Shown piece after piece: positions 22,783 to 33,937 of a DNA stretch of 64,000 nt. This stretch comes from Dryas octopetala (taxonomy: Eukaryota; Streptophyta; Magnoliopsida; Rosales; Rosaceae): contig OY992836.1 of NCBI GenBank assembly GCA_963921425.1, positions 2,557,825-2,621,824 of the forward strand, written 5' to 3'. Each line of letters opens with the position of its first letter. Positions within the stretch are counted from its first letter, which is position 1. Below the pieces are notes generated by a model that did not search any database, had not been told where the DNA came from, and was given only the letters and a program-made list of their open reading frames with translations. Both the position numbers and the translations under genes were made by a program.

Positions 22783-22790
22783 AGTTTTTG

Positions 22791-23873
22791 ACATATTAAA
22801 GTTTGACTGCTAAAAAGGTTTGGCTAGTTACTTTCTCGCAATTGTTCTCCTAATGCATAAACTAAGAGCTTCTTGGGCCTTCCTTAGCCAGTTAACCTAC
22901 ATGTTCCCTAGTTCAAGCTAAGGCAGCTGTTACCCATGCAGGAGTCATTAAGTTTTATGAGAACGTCAAACATGCACAACATATAAGCTTTGACTATTTC
23001 CTTATAGAGGTCGCCCAACCTCACTACCAAGAATAATCCCTTATTCCCTTTTTACTTGTGGTTTAGTGTCTTTGACTATTTCACAGCTAAACCTAACAAA
23101 TAAACTAGATGCAATTACCCTAAGGTGGCCAGTCAAAGGATGCAAACAACTAGTGACGGGTTCTAATAGATAGTGGAAATTTAATACGTGCCAACATCAA
23201 ACTAACAGACCAAGAGACGGATAAACGATTTGTTAGAACATGCAAATCTATTAATCGACCTATGACTAACATGCAAGATAGAATAACTAACCTACATAAT
23301 TAAATGAAATAAAACAAAACAGAAACAATAAACAAAGTCCCAATTCATGCTTGCAAAAGAAATCAGAAACACAAAGTAAACTAACTTAAAAACATAAACT
23401 AAACAACTAAATTAAATTGCATAAACTAAATGAAATCAGAACCATGCACTAAATAAAATCAGAATCATAAACTAATTAATTTCAGTAGCATAAACCAACG
23501 ATAAAATAGAAAACTAGAAGGAAAAAGAAACAAAATCAGAGATGCAAACACTAGGGTGGCTGCGGCAAGGAGAGGGGAAGAAGGAGGCACCTAGCAAGCA
23601 GGAGGAACTCACGGCAAGGTGAGCTAGGGCTTGTGGCAGCAGGCTGGTCCTTCTCTCTCTCACTTGTCACGCCACCTTCTTTCTCTAAATCCCTCTGAAT
23701 TCGGCTCTCTCTCACTTTTTCTAACTTCTGAAAATAAAAACCTAAAACTGAAAATAAAACTAGCAGGAGGCAAGAGGCTCTAGGGTCCTGAAGTATATGA
23801 TATATTTATAGAGGTGCAATCCTTGAGAGGCAAGGAGAAGGTAACTTGCGGCAGCAGCTAGGGTTAGGGTTCA
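22791..23873 (-). repeat. B-family LTR fragment (subfamily of H 5' LTR)
   Basis: Matches 44247-45325 of the H 5' LTR almost exactly but lacks both ends. It meets the preceding LTR at leader nucleotide 8 and is interrupted on the right by element K. Confidence 0.82.
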
Positions 23874-25932
23874 TGTTGATGTGTTTTCTTAGAACAAAAT
23901 AAACAATTACCTCATTCTAAGTTTACTCGCAAGTGCACGAATCGCATCAGTAGCAAAGCGTACAAGCACGAGGTCGATCCCACAGGGAATGGTTAATATA
24001 CAACAAATCAGTGCAAATAATCACTAGAATAACTAAATGGGGGGTTTTGAAAGATGGAAACACACGCACACATCACCACACGCACACACACTTTATTCTA
24101 TCTTGCAATGTTAATTTTCAGTTTCAAATCAGATAAGCATGCAATAACCATCCAAGGCTAATGACAGTTAATTTGAACACAACATATTAAAGTTTGACAG
24201 CTAAAAAGGTTTGGCTAGTTACTTTCTCGCCATTGTTCTCCTAATGCATAAACTAAGAGCTTCTTGGGCCTTCCTTAGCTAGTTAACCTACATGTTCCCT
24301 AGTTCAAGCTAGGGCAGCTGTTACCCATGCAGGAGTCATTAAGTTTTATGAGAACGTCAAACATGCACAACATATAAGCTTTGACTATTTCCTTATAGAG
24401 GTCGCCCAACCCCACTACCAAGAATAATCCCTTATTCCCTTGTTACTTGTGGTTTAGTGTCTTTGACTATTTCACAGCTAAACCTAACAGATAAACTAGA
24501 TGCAATTACCCTAAGGTGGCCAGTCAAAGGATGCAAACAACTAGTGACGGGGGTTTTAATAGATAGTGGAAATTTAATATGCGCAAACATCAAACTAACA
24601 GACCAAGAGACGGATAAACGATTTTTTAAAGCATACGAATCCCTTAATCAACCTACAACTAACATGCAAGATAGAATAACTAACCTACATAATTAAATAA
24701 AATAAATAAAAACAAAACAGCAACAAATAAATAAAGTCCCAATTCATGCTTGCAAAAGGAAATCAGAAACGCGAATTAAACAAACTTAAGAACATAAACT
24801 AAACAACTAATTTAAAGTGCATAAATTCAATGAAATCAGAAACATAAAGTAACTAAAACAACTAAACAATTAAATTAGATTACATCAATTAAATTGCATA
24901 AACTTAAACAATTAACTAAAATCAGAACCAAAGCTATAAAAGAAATAAAAAGACAACTAAATAAAACCAGCAAATTAATTAAAGAAAATCAGTAGCACAA
25001 TCCAACAATAAGAATAGAAACTAGAAAGAAAAAAGAAAACAAAAATCAGAGGTGCAACAAATGGGGGCTACGGCAAGGAGAGAGGAAGAAGGAGGCACCT
25101 AGCACAAGCAATTGGCTCACGGCAAGGTGAGCTTGGGCTTGCGGCAGCAGGTGGTCCTTCCCTCTCACTTGTCACGCCACCCTCTCTCTAAGTCTCTCTC
25201 TGAATTTGGCTCACCTTACAAGAGAAATAAAAGCTGAAAATAAAACCCTAAAACAGAAAAATAAAACTAGGAGGGAGAGAGTGATTTCGGCTGAAGGAGG
25301 AGAGAAAAAAGTGATCTAAAAGTCTGAATGGAGGGGGTTTAAATAGGAGAAGCCTTCCTTGAGAGGCAAGGAAGAGGAAGTTGCGGCTGGCTAGGGTTTG
25401 CTCTCCTAGTTCCTTGCGGCATCAGCTAGGGCTGGATGCACCTTGGGCTTTCGGCATGGGCTGCTCCCTTTGGGCATAAGTGGCTCACGCCTAGCCTAGC
25501 TAGGGTCCCTCCTTGGCGCATGGGCTGGTAGTCTTGGGCTTTGGGCTTGCATGTTAGGCTTCCATGTTGGGCTTCAGTTGCTTGCACAAGATGGGCTAGG
25601 GTTTCACTCCATGGGCTTCCATCTTGGGCTTGTCACCTTGGGCTTGCGCATGGCCCCTTGTCTTGCTAGGGTTTGCATGGCATGCATGCGCATGCATGGC
25701 TGCCATCTACCTCCTTGCGTGTGGCTTTTGGGCTGCTAGGGTTTGGGCCCATGAATGTGCATGCATGGCCCACTTGGTTCGGCATCCCTAGGGCCCATGG
25801 GCCCTCCACTTTTGACTTCCCATTTTGCCCCTCATTTCCATTTGAATTCAAATTCATTTCTTCCCTCCATTCATTTCCATGGATGTCCACCACCTTCTGG
25901 AACCTTGAAAAACATTTCCTGGTGCAACTAGG

Positions 25933-28777
25933 TGACAGGGCCGCCCCCGGATTTCACCCTGAAACCCGGAGAGGTCCTGCGGGAATCCAAAATCAAGGAA
26001 AATCCTACCGAAAATTTGGCAGAACCTCCCCTGAAAATGGACTAACCCAAAATTTCAAACCTGTTAAGAAGCACTTCTAAAACAGCAACCACCTCTACCA
26101 CAACCAAAAGGGTCTCAGACCCAACAATTTCACAGAGATATGAACTTAATATTTAAAGTAGTTATCAGAGCCTCTATCCTATTACAAAGAATTTCTACAA
26201 AAATTTTAATAGTGCCTACAGGGTCCGAGTCGGAAGATGGACACAAACGCTCGACGTTACTGGCTCGACCTCCACCAAGCTACTACCTGGGGGGACAATT
26301 TAAGACAAAACAAGATAACTTGTGAGATAACTCAATGAGTGGATAGTTTATTAAAAATGAAATCAAAAGTAACCATTCTGTTTCAGAAAAAAAAAACCTT
26401 CAAAACCACACTTAGCTCTAAGACCTCACGTCACTTTTTGAAATCCCCAGTTTTAAAAACTATTTTCAAAATCATTTCCGAAAATCATCTCAATAGACCT
26501 CAATATACTGAAAAAGCAATAAAACTTTCCAAGCTGAGAAATAGCAAATCTGAACTGAAATTATCCTCATAAACTGATATCTCAAAATACTTAAACTTGT
26601 ACTCGTACTGTAAACATTGTCCTGGCCACAATCCCACACACGGGCAGGCTCAAATCCTGGCCACAATCTCGTACGGAGGGTCGCTCCGCCAAGCAGGCTC
26701 ACATCCTGGCCACAATCTTGTACGGAGGGTCACTCCGCCAAGCAGGCTCACATCCTGGCCACAATCTCGTACGGAGGGTCACTCCGCCGAGCAGGCTCGT
26801 ATCCTGGCCACAATCTCGTACGGAGGGTCGCTCCGCCAAGCAGGCTCACATCCTGGCCACAATCTCGTACGGAGGGTCACTCCGCCGAGCAGGCTCGTAT
26901 CCTTGCCACAATCTCGTACGGAGGGTCACTCCGCCGAGCAGGCTCGTATCCTGGCCACAATCTCGTACGGAGGGTCACTCCGCCGAGCAGGCTCGTATCC
27001 TGGCCACAATCTCGTACGGAGGGTCACTCCGCCGAGCAGGCTCACTGGTCAACACGTGCATTTACACGGCAGTTTTAAATACTCTTTTCACAATTCCTTT
27101 TAATAACCCAACTCATCAGACATGTATCTTTCCTCAAATCACAACGTCTCACTCTTTTAAAGTCATTAGTCTAAAAGGATATCATTTGAAGGAACTTTAA
27201 ATAACAATTCTCAACACAAATCCACCATTAAATAAATGAAATCATAGACATTTAGAAGCATAAACTTTTATAAAAATAAAGTCCACTCACAAATTGGGAA
27301 GTCTAGCTTCGATCCTCCACCGGATCTTCACGAGCCACGGTCGCCTCACCTGAAACAAGAAAATCATCCAAGGATAGCTTCATAATCTAAAAAGTGTCCA
27401 AATTCAATCTCAATATAAACTTTGGTTCACCCGAACAGCCTCCACCTACCCTAAATCGATAACCAACTAAAAAAAATTTAAATTTGCTACTAGATAATTA
27501 ATATGACAGCGGGGTGGTTAGAGCCACTGCCGTCATCACTCAAGTGGTGACATCAATATTGAATTTCCAACATTTCTCCAAAATCCACACCCTTTTTGAT
27601 TCTAAACTTCAATTGGGGTTTCATATGAATAAAAATTACCCGACAATGGTCCAAAATAAACTCCAAAACAAAATGTACAAGGCCAACCCGAAATGACCCA
27701 TAATTCCTCAAAATCAAGTTCCTAAATACTCAAAAACTATCAATTCTCCAAGATTTCTTCGAATCATTAGTTCCAAACTTAAATTAAAGATTATTAGGGA
27801 TGAGAATTGTACAAAAATACATACAACCTCATCAAATTTCGAATGTTTGATAGGAACCCGAAATGAGCCCTAAACCCCAATTTTCCAAAATCACAATTGT
27901 GTAAAATTGACAGGTAACACCATATGGGTTTGAAAGCCCATGAAGAAAGGAAGAAAACCCACTAACCAATTTATTGATCGGAGCTCGAAGATGGCCGGAA
28001 TCGGCAAGAGAAACTGGCGGCTGGGGGAGTTTTCTCCGGCGATTTCCTGCGCACAGGGGTGGCGGGCCGGCAAGGGGTGCACAGAAAGGAACGGCCGGCT
28101 CACAGGGGTCACGACGGTGGTCTCATGCCGTCGGGAAAGTGGCCGGAGGCTGCCCTCCGATGATGGTGTCGCGCGCACACAGAGGAAGAGAGAGAGAGAC
28201 GCGAAGGAGAGAGAGCACGGGGAGAGAGGACTGGGTCAGTGGGGTTAGCTGGTCGCCGGCCTCTGGTCGCCGTGAAGATGGCCGGAGCTGGTCACGCCGG
28301 TGAGAGAGGAGAGGGGAAGGTGAGTGAGCTCCGGGAGAGAGGGAGAGAATAAAAAGGGAGAGAGAGAGAGAGAAGATTCTAGAGAGAGAGAGAAAGTTCT
28401 AAAAAAAATCTGATTTTTAAACCCCAATTTGTTATTTTACGAAATTGCCCCTCGTTTCAAACGCCCATATCTTTCAAACTGTAACTCCGATTGAAGCGTG
28501 CTACGTGTCTATGAAACCGTGGGATCGAAACCTATCTAACGGACCCAAAGTCAAAATCAAAAGCCCTTTTTATTTTAAAAGTCGACTTTGGGTCAAGCCC
28601 AATAAAAATTTTTAACCCAAAACCCCTCGTTATTTCTCAATTAAATTCCCAAATTATTTAAAAAAAAAAAAACTTGAAAAGATACGAGTCTCTCAAATCC
28701 ATTTCTCAATATGCCTCTACATGGCCAAAACGAATAGAAATTAAAATTTCTCCTGAATTTTGGGTCGGGTCGTTACA
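25933..28777 (-). repeat. 3' LTR of F
   Basis: Minus strand TGTAACGACCCG ... CCCTGTCA. Contains 49-bp tandem repeats (26655-27047), a GTGAGTGGAC motif (27281-27290, minus) and GA-rich runs near 28357-28400. Confidence 0.92.
26655..27047 (+). repeat. 49-bp tandem repeat, about 8 units (F 3' LTR)
   Basis: Units start at 26655, 26704, 26753 and so on, every 49 bp. Each has a CGGAG/CTCCG hairpin and, in most, CGAGC-AG-GCTCG. Because 49 is not a multiple of 3, the array is read in all three frames in turn; all three stay open, giving repetitive spurious ORFs. Confidence 0.9.
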
Positions 28778-28790
28778 ATCTTCCCCCCTT
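28778..28790 (-). other. Polypurine tract of F
   Basis: Minus strand AAGGGGGGAAGAT directly before TGTAACGACCC of the 3' LTR. Confidence 0.9.
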
Positions 28791-28794
28791 AAAA

Positions 28795-28814
28795 AAATTT
28801 CGTCCTCGAAATTT
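28795..28814 (-). other. Conserved hairpin beside the F polypurine tract
   Basis: Arms AAATTTCG and CGAAATTT with a 4-nt loop. This sequence marks the 3' end of pol in many plant chromoviruses, so F keeps the extreme end of the ancestral pol region although pol itself is gone. Confidence 0.75.
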
Positions 28815-28870
28815 AGTGGAAGTCAAAAACACCCTCTTCCCAACTTACCAACTGACTGTAAACCAAACTT

Positions 28871-30244
28871 CTAGATTCTATAACAGCCTTTAAGTGATAG
28901 AGGAAAGTGTGTGGTACCAGTACTCAATAAAATACATGCACTTTGCCCAAAGATAGAAATCGTACCCATCATGACTTCCGGTGAAGCCAAAGCATCCTGG
29001 TGTGTCATAGCGAAGACTCTGCCCTGGCCCCTGGGACGTCCTGACTGACCCCTCTGCTGTCCTCCGCCCTTGCTGACATGGCTGGACTGAATACCACCAC
29101 TCGACGTAGTACCCGCAGTCTGCACTACTCTTTGCCCCTGACTCTGGCCCCCAGAAGTCCATCCCAGAGGAAGGGCTGAACCTGAAACTCCTCCAATTCC
29201 CTGTTGTAACTTTGGGCACTCCCTCACAAAGTGACCCGTCTGCCCACAATGATAACATCCAGCACTACTCACGTGACATACCCCAGTGTGGTACCTTCCA
29301 CATGTACTACATGCTGGGCGACTTGCCCCACGATGGCGTCTATCTTGGGACCCGCTCGACTGTGCTGAGCCTTGACCCAGACTACTCACAGACTGATGGG
29401 TATGACTCTGTCTATGCCCCGATCCTCCACTATCCCTAAAGCCACGTCTAAAACCTCCGAATTCACCGCTCCCAGAAGAATTGGAACTAAAACTGCCCCT
29501 CTTGGATGATCCTTGACTAGGACCACCCGCTGTAGTACTCGAAAAAGGGCGACGTCTCGCCTCGCTGCTGCCCCGCTCAGCTAAAGATCTCTCAACTCTC
29601 ATGGCAGCATCTCTCAGTGAAGAGAAAGTGGAATGGTTAGCTGCAGTGACTGCCGTGCGAATGGAGTCCTTCAAACCCTCCTCAAACCTTGAGCATCTAT
29701 CTGTCTCTTCTGCCACAAGTGCTGGGCAAAATCTAGAAAGCTCAGTAAACTTCCTCTCATACTCTGCTACTGTCATAGAACCCTGTTTCAACCTCAGAAA
29801 CTCCGCCCTCATCTCGTCGCAATAAACTCTGGGATAGTATTTCTCATAAAAAGCTCTCCTAAACCTATCCCAAGAAATCTCAAATGCCGTGAGTCCCAAT
29901 CGCTCCGAGTCCCACCAGTAATAAGCATCACCCACTAACAGGAAGGTAGCCAAGACTAACTTTCGGTCATCGGGACATCCCATAACCTCAAAAATCCTCT
30001 CGAGTTGTATCATCCACTCGTTAGCCACACTGGGATCTGAAGTACCCGAAAAATTTGAGGCCCCGAGCTTACGGGCACGCTCAATGCTGAATTCTCCTTC
30101 AGGAAAAGCCCTAGTACGAACAGCAGCAGTCACTGCCTCTGCTAGCCTATCAATAGATTGCTCGAAACCCTGTGTCGTCTCATCGACACCTTCTGCTACC
30201 CTAGGGTGGGTCCCCGGTGGTCGGCCACGTCGTCGAGGAGGCAT
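28871..30244 (-). CDS. gag: Chromovirus Gag with zinc knuckle and degenerate protease start
   Basis: 457 residues from ATG 30244 (MPPRRRGRPPG). The Gag core spans about 55-220 (NEWMIQLERIFEVMGC, YYWWDSERLG, FYEKYYPRVYCDEMRAEFLRL cut here for length, LSRFCPALV). A Ser/Gly-rich linker follows, then a C-x2-C-x3-H-x3-C motif at 312-323 and a canonical CCHC knuckle at 330-343 (C330, C333, H338, C343). The tail GRVFAMTHQDALASPEV leads into the protease region, but the active site reads STGTTH at 441-446, without the catalytic Asp, and the frame ends ten residues later. Product would bind RNA and form particles but not process them. The frame is intact over its full length, consistent with recent origin. 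Confidence 0.9.
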   Translation of the reverse strand: MPPRRRGRPPGTHPRVAEGVDETTQGFEQSIDRLAEAVTAAVRTRAFPEGEFSIERARKLGASNFSGTSDPSVANEWMIQLERIFEVMGCPDDRKLVLATFLLVGDAYYWWDSERLGLTAFEISWDRFRRAFYEKYYPRVYCDEMRAEFLRLKQGSMTVAEYERKFTELSRFCPALVAEETDRCSRFEEGLKDSIRTAVTAANHSTFSSLRDAAMRVERSLAERGSSEARRRPFSSTTAGGPSQGSSKRGSFSSNSSGSGEFGGFRRGFRDSGGSGHRQSHTHQSVSSLGQGSAQSSGSQDRRHRGASRPACSTCGRYHTGVCHVSSAGCYHCGQTGHFVRECPKLQQGIGGVSGSALPLGWTSGGQSQGQRVVQTAGTTSSGGIQSSHVSKGGGQQRGQSGRPRGQGRVFAMTHQDALASPEVMMGTISIFGQSACILLSTGTTHFPLSLKGCYRI

Positions 30245-30323
30245 AATACCTATAAGAAAACCAAACTCTTATCAATAATGGGGATGCACATTTAGTGCAG
30301 AATTGAGGAATCTAAAACCTAAC

Positions 30324-30335
30324 GCTCTGATACCA
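30324..30335 (-). other. Primer-binding site, initiator tRNA-Met (F)
   Basis: Minus strand TGGTATCAGAGC, complementary to the 3' end of plant initiator tRNA-Met, 3 nt from the 5' LTR. Confidence 0.92.
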
Positions 30336-30338
30336 AGT

Positions 30339-33182
30339 TGACAGGGCCGCCCCCGGATTTCACCCTGAAACCCGGAGAGGTCCTGCGGGAATCCAAAATC
30401 AAGGAAAATCCTACCGAAAATTTGGCAGAACCTCCCCTGAAAATGGACTAACCCAAAATTTCAAACCTGTTAAGAAGCACTTCTAAAACAGCAACCACCT
30501 CTACCACAACCAAAAGGGTCTCAGACCCAACAATTTCACAGAGATATGAACTTAATATTTAAAGTAGTTATCAGAGCCTCTATCCTATTACAAAGAATTT
30601 CTACAAAAATTTTAATAGTGCCTACAGGGTCCGAGTCGGAAGATGGACACAAACGCTCGACGTTACTGGCTCGACCTCCACCAAGCTACTACCTGGGGGG
30701 ACAATTTAAGACAAAACAAGATAACTTGTGAGATAACTCAATGAGTGGATAGTTTATTAAAAATGAAATCAAAAGTAACCATTCTGTTTCAGAAAAAAAA
30801 AACCTTCAAAACCACACTTAGCTCTAAGACCTCACGTCACTTTTTGAAATCCCCAGTTTTAAAAACTATTTTCAAAATCATTTCCGAAAATCATCTCAAT
30901 AGACCTCAATATACTGAAAAAGCAATAAAACTTTCCAAGCTGAGAAATAGCAAATCTGAACTGAAATTATCCTCATAAACTGATATCTCAAAATACTTAA
31001 ACTTGTACTCGTACTGTAAACATTGTCCTGGCCACAATCCCACACACGGGCAGGCTCAAATCCTGGCCACAATCTCGTACGGAGGGTCGCTCCGCCAAGC
31101 AGGCTCACATCCTGGCCACAATCTCGTACGGAGGGTCACTCCGCCAAGCAGGCTCACATCCTGGCCACAATCTCGTACGGAGGGTCACTCCGCCGAGCAG
31201 GCTCGTATCCTGGCCACAATCTCGTACGGAGGGTCGCTCCGCCAAGCAGGCTCACATCCTGGCCACAATCTCGTACGGAGGGTCACTCCGCCGAGCAGGC
31301 TCATATCCTGGCCACAATCTCGTACGGAGGGTCACTCCGCCGAGCAGGCTCGTATCCTGGCCACAATCTCGTACGGAGGGTCACTCCGCCGAGCAGGCTC
31401 GTATCCTGGCCACAATCTCGTACGGAGGGTCACTCCGCCGAGCAGGCTCACTGGTCAACACGTGCATTTACACGGCAGTTTTAAATACTCTTTTCACAAT
31501 TCCTTTTAATAACCCAACTCATCAGACATGTATCTTTCCTCAAATCACAACGTCTCACTCTTTTAAAGTCATTAGTCTAAAAGGATATCATTTGAAGGAA
31601 CTTTAAATAACAATTCTCAACACAAATCCACCATTAAATAAATGAAATCATAGACATTTAGAAGCATAAACTTTTATAAAAATAAAGTCCACTCACAAAT
31701 TGGGAAGTCTAGCTTCGATCCTCCACCGGATCTTCACGAGCCACGGTCGCCTCACCTAAAACAAGAAAATCATCCAAGGATAGCTTCATAATCTAAAAAG
31801 TGTCCAAATTCAATCTCAATATAAACTTTGGTTCACCCGAACAGCCTCCACCTACCCTAAATCGATAACCAACTAAAAAAAATTTAAATTTGCTGCTAGA
31901 TAATTAATATGACAGCGGGGTGGTTAGAGCCACTGCCGTCATCACTCAAGTGGTGAAATCAATATTGAATTTCCAACATTTCTCCAAAATCCACACCCTT
32001 TTTGATTCTAAACTTCAATTGGGGTTTCATATGAATAAAAATTACCCGACAATGGTCCAAAATAAACTCCAAAACAAAATGTACAAGGCCAACCCGAAAT
32101 GACCCATAATTCCTCAAAATCAAGTTCCTAAATACTCAAAAACTATCAATTCTCCAAGATTTCTTCGAATCATTAGTTCCAAACTTAAATTAAAGATTAT
32201 TAGGGATGAGAATTGTACAAAAATACATACAACCTCATCAAATTTCGAATGTTTGATAGGAACCCGAAATGAGCCCTAAACCCCAATTTTCCAAAATCAC
32301 AATTGTGTAAAATTGACAGGTAACACCATATGGGTTTGAAAGCCCATGAAGAAAGGAAGAAAACCCACTAACCAATTTATTGATCGGAGCTCGAAGATGG
32401 CCGGAATCGGCAAGAGAAACTGGCGGCTGGGGGAGTTTTCTCCGGCGATTTCCTGCGCACAGGGGTGGCGGGCCGGCAAGGGGTGCACAGAAAGGAACGG
32501 CCGGCTCACAGGGGTCACGACGGTGGTCTCATGCCGTCGGGAAAGTGGCCGGAGGCTGCCCTCCGATGATGGTGTCGCGCGCACACAGAGGAAGAGAGAG
32601 AGAGACGCGAAGGAGAGAGAGCACGGGGAGAGAGGACTGGGTCAGTGGGGTTAGCTGGTCGCCGGCCTCTGGTCGCCGTGAAGATGGCCGGAGCTGGTCA
32701 CGCCGGTGAGAGAGGAGAGGGGAAGGTGAGTGAGCTCCGGGAGAGAGGGAGAGAATAAAAAGGGAGAGAGAGAGAGAGAAGATTCTAGAGAGAGAGAGAA
32801 AGTTCTAAAAAAAATCTGATTTTTAAACCCCAATTTGTTATTTTACGAAATTGCCCCTCGTTTCAAACGCCCATATCTTTCAAACTGTAACTCCGATTGA
32901 AGCGTGCTACGTGTCTATGAAACCGTGGGATCGAAACCTATCTAACGGACCCAAAGTCAAAATCAAAAGCCCTTTTTATTTTAAAAGTCGACTTTGGGTC
33001 AAGCCCAATAAAAATTTTTAACCCAAAACCCCTCGTTATTTCTCAATTAAATTCCCAAATTATTTAAAAAAAAAAAACTTGAAAAGATACGAGTCTCTCA
33101 AATCCATTTCTCAATATGCCTCTACATGGCCAAAACGAATAGAAATTAAAATTTCTCCTGAATTTTGGGTCGGGTCGTTACA
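30339..33182 (-). repeat. 5' LTR of F
   Basis: 2844 bp, nearly identical to 25933-28777; differences seen include a one-base change in a poly-A run and substitutions in the tandem repeats. Confidence 0.93.
31061..31453 (+). repeat. 49-bp tandem repeat, about 8 units (F 5' LTR)
   Basis: Counterpart of 26655-27047 with the same number of units and a few base differences, so the array was already this long at insertion. Confidence 0.9.
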
Positions 33183-33625
33183 CTAGGATTTCTTGAAAAT
33201 GAGAGATTCCTTATCCATTTCGACTTCTCGTAATGACCATATTGCCCCTGGGGTCTCCTAGTGTCACTAGGACTCCTTTCCCTAGTTGGGTTAGGTTTCC
33301 TAGTTCAACCAGGATTTCCTGTTCGAATCAAGATTTCACATTTCTGGCTCCGCAATGATGGTTCTGGACTTGATGTTTCCTAGTGTGACTAGGAATCCTC
33401 ATTTGACTAGGATTTCTGCACTTTTCCTGGTTTGACCAGGATTTCACTCGTTTTCCTGGTTTGACCAGGAAATGTCCCAAAATGGCTCCATTTGCTTCTT
33501 TTTCTCATTTCTGCTTCATTTGACCTGAAAACACAAAAACAAGACAAGAAACACAAAATAGCGAGTTCTAACACTCTAGGTTAAGGAATTAGTATCATAA
33601 AGTGATGCAAAATGCACACTCATCA

Positions 33626-33640
33626 CACCCCCAAACTTAG
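33626..33640 (-). other. 3' polypurine tract of K
   Basis: Minus strand CTAAGTTTGGGGGTG directly before the 3' LTR; second copy at 36392-36406. Confidence 0.8.
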
Positions 33641-33825
33641 ATTTTGCTAGTCCTCGAGCAAATAAAAGAAAGAAAAGACTCAAGACTGACTCCAACATCC
33701 CAACAACTGAATTCATGCGCACAACCATTAATCACATAGGAAAGCAAGGCATATAAATTGTATTCTTCAAATTCTAATAACATTTCAAATAACATACCTC
33801 GCTCCTCTATTGTCATATAGGCCAT
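33637..33825 (-). CDS. Short ORF beside the polypurine tract, element K (doubtful)
   Basis: 62 codons from ATG 33825, nearly identical to 20083-20271. Its stop codon lies in the polypurine tract. No known family. Similarity may reflect recent copying only. Confidence 0.22.
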   Translation of the reverse strand: MAYMTIEERGMLFEMLLEFEEYNLYALLSYVINGCAHEFSCWDVGVSLESFLSFICSRTSKI

Positions 33826-33937
33826 CCTTGACACAAATCCAAGTATTAGACAAACAAGACTAAATCAATACATACATAATAGATTCAACTCCAATCCTCA
33901 CTATGGCATACTCTCAATGATAAACACTCAAGAATTG

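Larger units (their letters stand above)
18476..22790 (+). mobile_element. J-like element fragment: interior, LTR, then 8 nt of leader
   Basis: 18476-20282 matches the downstream part of the J interior (from about 56752), including the hairpin at 18517-18536, the internal polypurine copy (19381-19395), a poly-A run near 19577-19598 and the 3' tract (20268-20282). The LTR 20283-22782 follows. After it come AGTTTTTG, the first 8 nt of the leader that normally follows a 5' LTR. The LTR therefore has interior sequence on both sides. Both outer ends are broken. Confidence 0.85.
25933..33182 (-). mobile_element. Chromovirus F: LTRs plus Gag only
   Basis: TSD CTAGG (25928-25932 and 33183-33187). 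Minus strand: 5' LTR 33182-30339, initiator-Met primer-binding site 30335-30324, gag 30244-28871, polypurine tract 28790-28778, 3' LTR 28777-25933. The interior is only 1561 bp; protease, RT, RNase H and integrase are absent. LTRs are 2844 and 2845 bp and differ at about half a dozen positions by eye, so insertion was recent. Structurally it belongs with non-autonomous terminal-repeat retrotransposons carrying GAG (TR-GAG). The Gag is of the Tekay/Del type by its CCHC knuckle and tail. Confidence 0.93.
23874..33625 (-). repeat. 3' LTR of element K, split by chromovirus F
   Basis: Parts 23874-25932 and 33188-33625, about 2.5 kb in all. Minus strand start TGATGAGTGTGC at 33625; low end TGTTGATGTG at 23874. 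Base CTAGG is duplicated around F. Confidence 0.9.

Noticed and set aside
24457-24696. 79-codon frame repeated in many B-family LTRs, antisense to the LTR (also near 37749, 39420, 54447, 60253)
   Set aside because: It has no ATG (starts with GTG), lies antisense over the conserved leader block, and recurs only because the LTR is copied.
26641-27040. CRISPR array in the F LTR
   Set aside because: The 49-bp units are contiguous with no unique spacers, and the context is a plant LTR.
26597-27200. Three overlapping repetitive ORFs of 150-170 codons in the F LTRs
   Set aside because: They are the 49-bp tandem repeat read in successive frames; no known protein resembles them.
27940-28303. Arg/Gly-rich frames near the end of the F LTRs (also 32346-32709)
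   Set aside because: Identical in both LTRs, GC- and GA-rich leader sequence, no recognisable domain.
33933-33937. TSD around solo LTR B2
   Set aside because: Left AATTG and right CGGGT do not match; the expected uninterrupted interior (seen at 41641-41670) gives no 5-bp overlap.
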